Origin: Verrucomicrobiota bacterium
GTDB taxonomy: Bacteria; Chlamydiota; Chlamydiia; Chlamydiales; Rhabdochlamydiaceae
Assembly: GCA_903970455.1 (NCBI GenBank)
Contig: CAJCIW010000135.1
Location: 1 to 5,814, forward strand
Length of the DNA: 5,814 nt
Direction of reading: 5' to 3'
In this document: in pieces, positions 1-5,464 of the stretch
How the letters are laid out: every line of letters starts with the position of its first letter
Numbering within the stretch: position 1 is the stretch's first letter
Translations under genes and position numbers: made by a program
Notes under the pieces: generated by a model
Told to the model about the DNA's origin: nothing
What the model saw: the letters and a program-made list of their open reading frames with translations, nothing else
Database searches by the model: none

Positions 1-2633
1 CAACCAATTCCGGTAAGAGCGTTTTAGGTGGATTTGGTGGAAGCGGGGGAACTACTGGTACCGGTGGAGGAGGGGCAGCACTTGGCGGGACAGTTTTTGT
101 CGGCGCGTTTGCCACTTTGAATATTCAAGATCCCGTGCCAGCTACGATCACTTCCGGCGCTTCCACGCCAGGAACCGGGGGAACCCCTCTGGCAAAATTC
201 CTAGGCCAGGACTTTTTTATCATGTCGGGCGGCCTCATCAACTTTCAACATTCCACAACGTTTACGATTGGCACGGCGATCGAAAGCGATAATGGCTTGG
301 GCAGCGGATCCGGAGGTGGATTGGCCATGAGCGGGAGCGGCGTTTTGGTCTTAAGCGGGGAGAATAACTACACGGGCACGACTTTTTTAATCGCGGGGAC
401 GATCCAAGTTTCCGACGATGCAAATCTTGGGGCCGCCGCAAACCCCCTGCAATTTTATATTGGCAATTTGGAAATGACTGCCACGATGAGTACGCCGCGG
501 CCTTTCAATTTCCAAGGTGCAGCAAATATCACTGTCGATCCAACATTCACCGGAACATTGACAGGGCAGCTGACGGGGCCTGGGGGCTTTCAAAAAAACG
601 GGACCGGAACATTGCTCCTTACCAACGACACGAACAGTTATACGGGGACCACGATCATTGCTGCTGGGACATTGGAAATAAACGGCGATACAGCCCTTCC
701 TCTGTCAAATTCCGTTATCGATAATAGTTTATTGCTCTTCAATCAGCCGGACACGATTACTTTTGCCGGACCGATCAGCGGAAGCGGAGGAGTGACAATA
801 CAAAATGGAAACCTCATTTTTTCCGGGACAAATACTTATACAGGAACCACCACGATCGCGACAGGTAAGACCTTGCAGATTAATTCCAATGGCGGGCTGC
901 CCACGAACAGCAATGTCTTCAACAATGGTCTTTTGCTGTTCAACAATCCGGGTAAAGCAAATAGCGCAGGGGTGATCTCGGGAGCGGGAAGTTTGACGAT
1001 GGAAGGCTCGGGAAATGTGATTCTAAGCGGCAACAGCACCTATACAGGCCCGACGACGGTGCAGTCGGGGATTCTTACCGTGGATGGCTCTGTGACTTCC
1101 CCGATCACTGTGAATAGCGGAGGGACTTTAGCGGGCACAGGGCAAGTGGAAAATGTCACCGTCAACGGAACGCTTGCGCCTGGCGATAATGGCATCGGAA
1201 CATTGAACGCTTCCCATGTCGTCTTCAATCCCGGATCGACTTATTCCGTCGCATTTGACAATACAGGCTCTTCCGGCCTGGCTGTATCGACCAATGTCAC
1301 GATCAATCCAAATTCCACATTGCTCCTCATGCCCGATGGATTCACAAGGCCTGAGGTCGGCCGTTACACGATCATCACGTCCCCAACGATGACGTACAAT
1401 GCTACTTTCAACTTCACGAATCCTTTTCCTACTTACATTCTCGAAATTCTCTATCAACCGGATGCCGTTTATGTGCTCTTGGATAAAGTAGCCTATGATG
1501 CGTTTCTGCCCTCAGGCAATGCAAGAAATGCGGCTGTTTGTTTTTCAGTTCTCGACCTCAACTCTTTTCCGGATATAGAACGACTCATTCCGATTTTGGA
1601 TTTGCAAACATTGCCTGAGCTACGCCGCTCTTTCAATCAAATGCAGCCCGCCAACTTCGACAACATCGCATACGCGGAAGAAAACGTCGCGGAGAGAATC
1701 CGTCAAATTTTCACCGATCATTTTTTTGAGCAGCGGGCGATTTCCTGCCCTGAATCGGAGCCGTTTCGTTTGTGGATCGCTCCGTTTGCTGAAAAAGTGC
1801 GGCAATACGGCGATGATTCCCTTCCTGGCTACAAGCAAACATTTGCAGGGGCCACCGCGGCCTTTGATTATCGGAAAGAGAGATTGTGGATTTTTTCCGG
1901 AGGATTTTCTTTCGTCGATACCGACATGCACATCGCCCACTCCAAGGCGGAGGCGGACTTTAAAACTTATGCAGGAACGGTTGCAGCAGCATGGTCGAAC
2001 ACTTACTGGTTTTCCGATGCCCTATTTTCTTTTCTGTATAGTCCTGTTTACGCAGAGCGCAGCATGAAATTCAAGGTAGAGCACTTCCTTTTTTCCGGGA
2101 GCGACCACCGGAAGGCCGAGCATTATGACAGGATGAATCAGGTGATGGGGCATTTTGGCGGCGGCTATGATTTTCATTTCGATGCCGGGAGAAAAGCGAA
2201 AATCAACATTTATCCTTTTGCCAATGTCGATTATCTCTACCTCATGCAATCGGGCTACACCGAGCGCGATGCGAAAAGCCTAAATCTCAAAGTGCATGGA
2301 AAAAGTTACGACTATCTCCGTCCGGAAGCGGGACTTGGCGTGGGCTACAACGGATGCTTCAAACACTTGGAAGTGATGTTCGACCTCTCCGCAAGCTACA
2401 TTCTGGAATTCCGTTTGCTCGGTAAAAGGACCAGAGCGAGATTTAAAAAAGAAGACGACTGCCATTTTTACGTGCACGGGTTGAATCCCGAAAACAATCT
2501 CATTTCGCCTCAAGCCAGACTTCGCCTCGCCTCTCTGGAACACGGCTTTTCGTTAACCGTTGGCTACCACGGCGAATTTGGAGAATATTTCAGAGAAAAT
2601 GCGATCGAAGGCGAATTAAGAAAAGCTTTTTAG
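1..2633 (+). CDS. Autotransporter (type V secretion), 5'-truncated by window edge
   Basis: An outer-membrane protein that should place its own N-terminal passenger on the cell surface through a C-terminal beta-barrel. The frame is open from codon 3-5 at the left edge, so the true start and signal peptide lie outside the window; the TTG at 117 is only an internal Leu codon. 876 codons are visible. In order: a Gly-rich stretch with an LGGTVFVG motif (3-116); four beta-strand repeats of the NxYTGxTxxxxGxLxV type (330-1094); a closing passenger segment with VNSGGTLAGTG and NGTLAPGDNGIGTL (about 1107-1206); a linker predicted helical (about 1600-1740, with an AEENVAERIRQIF segment); and a barrel of roughly 290 residues beginning at FRLWIAPFAEK (about 1761) and ending in KAF, a terminal Phe as expected for BAM-recognised proteins. 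The passenger is rich in Gly, Thr and Asn and has no Cys. The substrate or ligand of the passenger cannot be read from the sequence. A Pmp-like chlamydial protein is possible, but the repeats fit the general autotransporter repeat better than GGAI/FxxN Pmp repeats. Confidence 0.9.
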   Translation, partial: TNSGKSVLGGFGGSGGTTGTGGGGAALGGTVFVGAFATLNIQDPVPATITSGASTPGTGGTPLAKFLGQDFFIMSGGLINFQHSTTFTIGTAIESDNGLGSGSGGGLAMSGSGVLVLSGENNYTGTTFLIAGTIQVSDDANLGAAANPLQFYIGNLEMTATMSTPRPFNFQGAANITVDPTFTGTLTGQLTGPGGFQKNGTGTLLLTNDTNSYTGTTIIAAGTLEINGDTALPLSNSVIDNSLLLFNQPDTITFAGPISGSGGVTIQNGNLIFSGTNTYTGTTTIATGKTLQINSNGGLPTNSNVFNNGLLLFNNPGKANSAGVISGAGSLTMEGSGNVILSGNSTYTGPTTVQSGILTVDGSVTSPITVNSGGTLAGTGQVENVTVNGTLAPGDNGIGTLNASHVVFNPGSTYSVAFDNTGSSGLAVSTNVTINPNSTLLLMPDGFTRPEVGRYTIITSPTMTYNATFNFTNPFPTYILEILYQPDAVYVLLDKVAYDAFLPSGNARNAAVCFSVLDLNSFPDIERLIPILDLQTLPELRRSFNQMQPANFDNIAYAEENVAERIRQIFTDHFFEQRAISCPESEPFRLWIAPFAEKVRQYGDDSLPGYKQTFAGATAAFDYRKERLWIFSGGFSFVDTDMHIAHSKAEADFKTYAGTVAAAWSNTYWFSDALFSFLYSPVYAERSMKFKVEHFLFSGSDHRKAEHYDRMNQVMGHFGGGYDFHFDAGRKAKINIYPFANVDYLYLMQSGYTERDAKSLNLKVHGKSYDYLRPEAGLGVGYNGCFKHLEVMFDLSASYILEFRLLGKRTRARFKKEDDCHFYVHGLNPENNLISPQARLRLASLEHGFSLTVGYHGEFGEYFRENAIEGELRKAF
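330..1094 (+). repeat. Four autotransporter beta-strand repeats in the passenger
   Basis: Four divergent copies share the pattern Gly-rich turn, LxLSGxNxYTG(T/P)T, then GxLxV. They lie at about 330-431 (core NNYTGTTFLIAGTIQV), 576-701 (NSYTGTTIIAAGTLEI), 777-902 (NTYTGTTTIATGKTLQI) and 978-1094 (STYTGPTTVQSGILTV). Copies 2 to 4 form a longer unit of about 66-68 residues, because the spacers also match: NSVIDNSLLLFNQP against NSNVFNNGLLLFNNP, then AGPISGSGG against AGVISGAGS. Copy 1 has a longer, unrelated spacer after it. In the known family each repeat adds rungs to a right-handed beta-helix, so the array probably forms a rod lifting the distal passenger from the surface. Confidence 0.85.
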
Positions 2634-2645
2634 ACTTTTAAAAAT

Positions 2646-2672
2646 AAAGAGTGGGTTGAACCCACTCTTTTT
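2646..2672. terminator. Bidirectional intrinsic terminator between autotransporter and ndk
   Basis: An 11-bp perfect stem (AAAGAGTGGGT, 2646-2656, pairing with ACCCACTCTTT, 2660-2670) closes a 3-nt TGA loop. On the plus strand it ends in five T (2668-2672); on the minus strand the A-rich run at 2641-2648 gives a T-rich tail. It starts 13 bp after the autotransporter stop and lies 22 bp beyond the ndk stop, so it suits both convergent transcripts. Confidence 0.9.
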
Positions 2673-2693
2673 CCGATGTTGCTCAAAATTGAT

Positions 2694-3119
2694 TTATCGA
2701 GAGAAAATTTCTTGCGGTTTGAAGAAAAAAGAAATTTCGTTTTTTGCATTCTCGGAGCTGTCGGAACCGTGGACTGCATTTTTCTCGATTGATTTTGCAT
2801 AATCAGCGCGGATCGTTCCTGGAGCGGCTTCCCGAGGATTGGTGGCGCCCATGAGATCCCGGTTTTTGGCAACGGCGTTTTCACCTTCGAGGACCATGAC
2901 GAGGACGGGCCCTTCGATCATAAAAGTGACGAGTTCCTGGAAGAATGGGCGATGTGCATGGACGGCGTAAAAAGCCTTGGCTTGCTCAGTGGTCATGTGC
3001 ACCATCCTAGCAGCGATAATTTTTAAACCAGCTTTTTCAAAGCGGGATAGAATCACGCCAATATTATTTGCTGAAACGGAATCCGGTTTTAGGATTGAAA
3101 GGGTTTGTTCTTTTACCAT
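2694..3119 (-). CDS. ndk: Nucleoside diphosphate kinase
   Basis: Cytoplasmic enzyme that moves the gamma-phosphate of ATP to NDPs and dNDPs by a phosphohistidine ping-pong mechanism, balancing nucleotide pools. The 141 residues match the normal bacterial length. The signature is complete: Lys11 in [10 protein letters not shown], Tyr51 and Phe59 in the [11 protein letters not shown] segment, Arg87, Thr93 (in MGATNP), Arg104 (GTIRADY), Asn114 and the catalytic His117 in NAVHGSDS. The start ATG is supported by GGAG 7 nt upstream (3127-3130) and a promoter beyond it. The sequence resembles chlamydial Ndk ([17 protein letters not shown] near the C-terminus), which supports the lineage guess. It is alone on the minus strand, convergent with the autotransporter and divergent from the glycosyltransferase pair, so it is probably monocistronic. 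Nothing is missing. Confidence 0.97.
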   Translation of the reverse strand: MVKEQTLSILKPDSVSANNIGVILSRFEKAGLKIIAARMVHMTTEQAKAFYAVHAHRPFFQELVTFMIEGPVLVMVLEGENAVAKNRDLMGATNPREAAPGTIRADYAKSIEKNAVHGSDSSENAKNEISFFFKPQEIFSR

Positions 3120-3126
3120 GAGAAAA

Positions 3127-3130
3127 CTCC
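3127..3130 (-). promoter_or_regulatory. Ribosome binding site of ndk
   Basis: GGAG on the minus strand, 7 nt before the ndk ATG; well spaced and it decides this start. Confidence 0.75.
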
Positions 3131-3147
3131 AATTGTGAAAACCTGCA

Positions 3148-3176
3148 ATTATAAGAATTCGCTAAATTATTATCAC
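3148..3176 (-). promoter_or_regulatory. Predicted sigma70-type promoter of ndk
   Basis: Read on the minus strand, a perfect TATAAT (3148-3153) is preceded after a 17-bp spacer by GTGATA (3171-3176), which agrees with TTGACA at four of six positions. Transcription would start near 3141, giving a leader of about 20 nt that still contains the GGAG site. Inferred from sequence only. Confidence 0.55.
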
Positions 3177-3241
3177 TGAGAAACGCCTTTGACCAGAAAA
3201 AATTTTACTTGTCTCCCAAAATTTGTCTAGTTGAAAGACTT

Positions 3242-3247
3242 AAGGGG
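3242..3247 (+). promoter_or_regulatory. Shine-Dalgarno-like AAGGGG upstream of the heptosyltransferase gene
   Basis: A good purine-rich site, but it ends 21 nt before the ATG at 3269, too far for normal initiation there. It is 10 nt before another ATG at 3258 that opens a four-codon frame, so it more probably serves that leader frame. Confidence 0.45.
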
Positions 3248-3257
3248 AAGCGATAAG

Positions 3258-3272
3258 ATGTTTTTAATATGA
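3258..3272 (+). other. Possible four-codon leader ORF (MFLI) coupled to the next gene
   Basis: ATG TTT TTA ATA TGA follows AAGGGG at normal spacing, and its stop overlaps the glycosyltransferase start as ATGA (3269-3272). No other start exists upstream in the glycosyltransferase frame, since a TAA sits at 3254. The arrangement would deliver ribosomes to a start that has no site of its own. Such a short frame could also be chance. Confidence 0.25.
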
Positions 3273-4366
3273 CTTACGGCAATTATCCAGAGCTGAGCCT
3301 CGTGAAACGCGCTCTAGTGATCAAAATGCGCCACCATGGGGATGTGCTACTGAGCTCCCCATTGTTTTCCAATCTAAAAAAAGCTATTCCTCATGCGCAG
3401 GTCGACGCTTTCATCTACAAAGACACTTTGCCCATGCTGGAGGGGCACCCCGCCATTACAGATTTTTTACTCTATGATCGGAATTGGAAAAACTTGTCTC
3501 CTTTAAAAAAGATCGTTAAGGAATTGATCCTTCTCAAAGCCATTCGTTCCCGATCGTACGAACTGGTCATCAACCTGACAGAAGGCGACCGGGGTGCTAT
3601 TGCCGCGTGGTTTTCAGGAAGTAAATATCGCGTGGGCTTCGATCCTAAAAAGTCGGGTTTTTTCGGCAAAGGCAAAACCTACACCCATCTCGTCAAAGAG
3701 TGCGCGAATCCGCGGCACGCGGTGGAGCGTCAACTGGACGCGTTGAGACGGATAGGTATTTTTCCTCCGATGGAAGAAAGGGACCTTTTTTTGCATGTCC
3801 CCGAGAGCGCTAAAAATAAAATCGCCGACCTTCTCGCCCAGGAAGAAATACGCCTAGGCGATTATGTGTTGATCCATCCCGTTTCCCGCTGGCGATTTAA
3901 ATGCCTTTCCGCTAAGCAGATCGCGCAACTCATCACTGAGCTGCATGAGCGGGGAATGCGCGTTGTGATTTCTGCTGGTCCCGAAGAAAAGGAATTGGCG
4001 ATGGTCGCAGCGATTCTCGCTTTGGTTCCGGATGTTCCAGTGTTTAATCTCGCAGGGAAATTGACCTTGAAAGAACTTTCGGCACTCATCCTCTTTACAA
4101 AGGCTTTGATCTGCGTCGATTCTGTCCCGCTGCACATTGCCTCGGCGCTGAAAACGCCCGTTGCGGCCTTGTTCGGTCCCACATCTGAAGTCAATTGGGG
4201 GCCATGGATGCATCCCAATGCTCGCGTGATCACGCAACAATTTTCCTGCCGCCCTTGCTACCAGGACGGCTGCGGCGGCAGCAAAATGAGCGATTGCCTT
4301 TTTTCGATGCCCATTCAGTCTATTCTTTCCGGGCTCGATGCTCTGTTAGAACATTCCTTATGCTAA
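3269..4366 (+). CDS. waaQ: Family 9 glycosyltransferase, lipopolysaccharide heptosyltransferase III type
   Basis: A cytoplasmic or inner-membrane-associated GT-B enzyme; the best characterised relative, E. coli WaaQ, adds the side-branch heptose to the LPS inner core from ADP-heptose. The 365 residues have the family length. The N-terminal domain starts with KRALVIKMRHHGDVLLSSP (residues 13-31), very close to the WaaQ opening, including the RHHGD loop, followed by DLVINLT-like ELVINLTEGDR (98-108). The C-terminal domain has LIHPVSRWRFKCLS (201-214), VVISAGPEEKE (232-242), NLAGKLTLKEL (260-270) and the donor-site block CVDSVPLHIASALKTPVAAL (282-301) followed by FGPT. A Cys cluster follows (Cys327, 330, 335, 343). 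ATG 3269 is the only possible start upstream of the conserved strand and gives an N-terminus like that of WaaQ. The stop overlaps the next glycosyltransferase. The family is secure; the sugar and acceptor are not, because ADP-heptose use cannot be proved here and chlamydial LPS is often heptose-free. Confidence 0.88.
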   Translation: MTYGNYPELSLVKRALVIKMRHHGDVLLSSPLFSNLKKAIPHAQVDAFIYKDTLPMLEGHPAITDFLLYDRNWKNLSPLKKIVKELILLKAIRSRSYELVINLTEGDRGAIAAWFSGSKYRVGFDPKKSGFFGKGKTYTHLVKECANPRHAVERQLDALRRIGIFPPMEERDLFLHVPESAKNKIADLLAQEEIRLGDYVLIHPVSRWRFKCLSAKQIAQLITELHERGMRVVISAGPEEKELAMVAAILALVPDVPVFNLAGKLTLKELSALILFTKALICVDSVPLHIASALKTPVAALFGPTSEVNWGPWMHPNARVITQQFSCRPCYQDGCGGSKMSDCLFSMPIQSILSGLDALLEHSLC

Positions 4367-4407
4367 AAGTTTTCCTCCTTTTGATCTTCCCCTGCTTAGT
4401 TCATGCC
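4360..4407 (+). other. Predicted signal peptide or signal anchor of the GT90 protein
   Basis: Encodes the first 16 residues: Lys3 as the charged n-region, the hydrophobic run VFLLLIFPCLV, and Val-His-Ala obeying the -3,-1 rule before Ser17. The IFPC segment is not a lipobox, since Pro precedes the Cys. Lysines at 20 and 21 after the segment also allow an uncleaved inner-membrane anchor with the enzyme on the cytoplasmic side. Confidence 0.65.
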
Positions 4408-5427
4408 TCAGAACTAAAAAAATTAGTCCAGTCCCCGCCATCCTGGATGTTGTTACAACTGAAAGACGATTTCGCTGTTTATAAAGGTAAAAAGATTTCC
4501 CTAAAAAAAATACGCCAGCTTTACGACAAAAAAGCTGAAGAATGGCTACTGGTCGCCTTTACGATTGATGACGGACAAGTGACGTATCGGACCAAAATCC
4601 CTGCAGGCCATTTTCTTCATCAACGCATCGGTGTTTATTATAAGGTCATTTCAGATCTTGCCAAAGAGTTGAAATTCCCCGATATGGCGTTTCTGATCTC
4701 CATGGGAGACGGCGTTGACTTGCCAAATGGCGCCTTAGAAGGAATCCCCGTTTTTGCGATGTGTAAAAGAGTGGGGGTGGAGCATTGCATTTTGATTCCC
4801 GATTTTGAGGCGCTCAATGCGGCCTATCAAGTTCTGCACAATGCCGATGTGCTTCAATTTGCACCTCCATGGGAAGCAAAAATTCCTAAAATGATCTGGC
4901 GTGGATCGACGGCCCAGAATGGAGTTGTCACGATGAGCAATTGCCATCAGCTTTCAAGAGTCATCCTGTGCTCCCTTTCGCTTGCAATGCCGGAACTTAT
5001 CGATGCAAAATTTACTCATTTTGCCCAATTGGGCGAACCGATTCCCTTCCTGGAACAATTAGCAGGCGAGAGGGTGAGTTTTGAAGAACAGTTTCATTGC
5101 AAATACCATATTCTTGTGGATGGGAATGCGAGCGCTTATTCGGCATCGGGCTGGAAATTTTTCACACGTTCTTTGGTCTTCAAACCCAATTCTTCATGGA
5201 TCCAGTGGTATTATCGACAACTAAAACCTTGGGTCCATTATGTGCCTGTCGAAGCTGACCTCAGCGATCTTGTCAAAAAAATGGAATGGGCGTTGCAAAA
5301 CGACTTGCACAGTAAAAAAATCGCGCAAAATTCCCGCGACTTTGCTTTAACACATCTTACGCTTTCCTTTCATTTAGCTTATCTGCATTTAGCTCTTGTT
5401 AAATACAGCAAGCTCAATTTTAAATAA
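4360..5427 (+). CDS. Family 90 glycosyltransferase (CAP10/LpsA-like) with N-terminal signal-like segment
   Basis: 355 residues of the CAP10/GT90 superfamily, which includes fungal capsule protein CAP10, animal protein O-glucosyltransferases (Rumi/POGLUT) and bacterial LpsA-like proteins of LPS synthesis. Visible motifs: DMAFLISMGDGVDLPN (residues 108-123), acidic-site region; KMIWRGSTAQNG (177-188), the family WRG(S/A)T block; KYHILVDGNASAYSASGWKF (248-267), the core nucleotide-sugar block; and the C-terminal signature WYYRQLKPWVHYVPVEADLS (283-302) followed by DLVKKMEWALQND. The start is ATG 4360, not an upstream in-frame ATG at 4195 lying wholly within the preceding gene: from 4360 the protein opens with MLKVFLLLIFPCLVHAS, a Lys, a hydrophobic core and a VHA cleavage-like site after residue 16. 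It overlaps the WaaQ-type gene by 7 bp (ATGCTAA) and has no good ribosome site, implying translational coupling. No KDEL-like tail; it ends KLNFK. Acceptor and sugar are unknown; a shared LPS or surface glycan with its partner is the simplest guess. Confidence 0.85.
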   Translation: MLKVFLLLIFPCLVHASELKKLVQSPPSWMLLQLKDDFAVYKGKKISLKKIRQLYDKKAEEWLLVAFTIDDGQVTYRTKIPAGHFLHQRIGVYYKVISDLAKELKFPDMAFLISMGDGVDLPNGALEGIPVFAMCKRVGVEHCILIPDFEALNAAYQVLHNADVLQFAPPWEAKIPKMIWRGSTAQNGVVTMSNCHQLSRVILCSLSLAMPELIDAKFTHFAQLGEPIPFLEQLAGERVSFEEQFHCKYHILVDGNASAYSASGWKFFTRSLVFKPNSSWIQWYYRQLKPWVHYVPVEADLSDLVKKMEWALQNDLHSKKIAQNSRDFALTHLTLSFHLAYLHLALVKYSKLNFK

Positions 5428-5450
5428 TGAATAATTCAGTGAAGTTTAAT

Positions 5451-5455
5451 TTAGG
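5451..5455 (+). promoter_or_regulatory. Weak ribosome binding site of the F-box gene
   Basis: TTAGG, with AGG ending 9 nt before the ATG at 5465. It is the only purine-rich match upstream and agrees with that start; an internal ATG at codon 16 has none. Confidence 0.4.
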
Positions 5456-5464
5456 TTAACAATC

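Noticed and set aside
1726..2067. 113-codon open frame on the plus strand within the autotransporter barrel
   Set aside because: It overlaps the clearly coding barrel in another frame, has no ribosome site, and its translation shows no recognisable domain.
2630..2884. 84-codon minus-strand frame overlapping the 3' end of ndk
   Set aside because: It runs through the terminator and overlaps ndk on the same strand in another frame; ndk is certain and complete.
3209..3228. Direct repeat TTGTCT, 14 bp apart, as a possible operator
   Set aside because: Six-base copies in AT-rich DNA are easily due to chance and no regulator gene is nearby.
3231..3259. TTGAAA-17 bp-TAAGAT as a promoter for the glycosyltransferase pair
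   Set aside because: The boxes match fairly well, but transcription would begin at about the start codon and after the AAGGGG site. No better plus-strand promoter was found in 3120-3268, so the question stays open.
3854..4240. Two overlapping minus-strand open frames opposite the heptosyltransferase gene
   Set aside because: Both are antisense shadows of a well-conserved gene, with no family resemblance in their translations.
4195..4359. In-frame upstream extension of the GT90 gene beginning at ATG 4195
   Set aside because: It lies wholly inside the conserved C-terminal part of the WaaQ-type gene, its translation is rich in Arg and Cys with no family match, and it would bury the signal-like segment that begins at 4360.
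5396..5425. TTGTTA and TTAAAT as a promoter for the F-box gene
   Set aside because: Both boxes match only four of six positions in AT-rich sequence; read-through from the glycosyltransferase genes is at least as likely.
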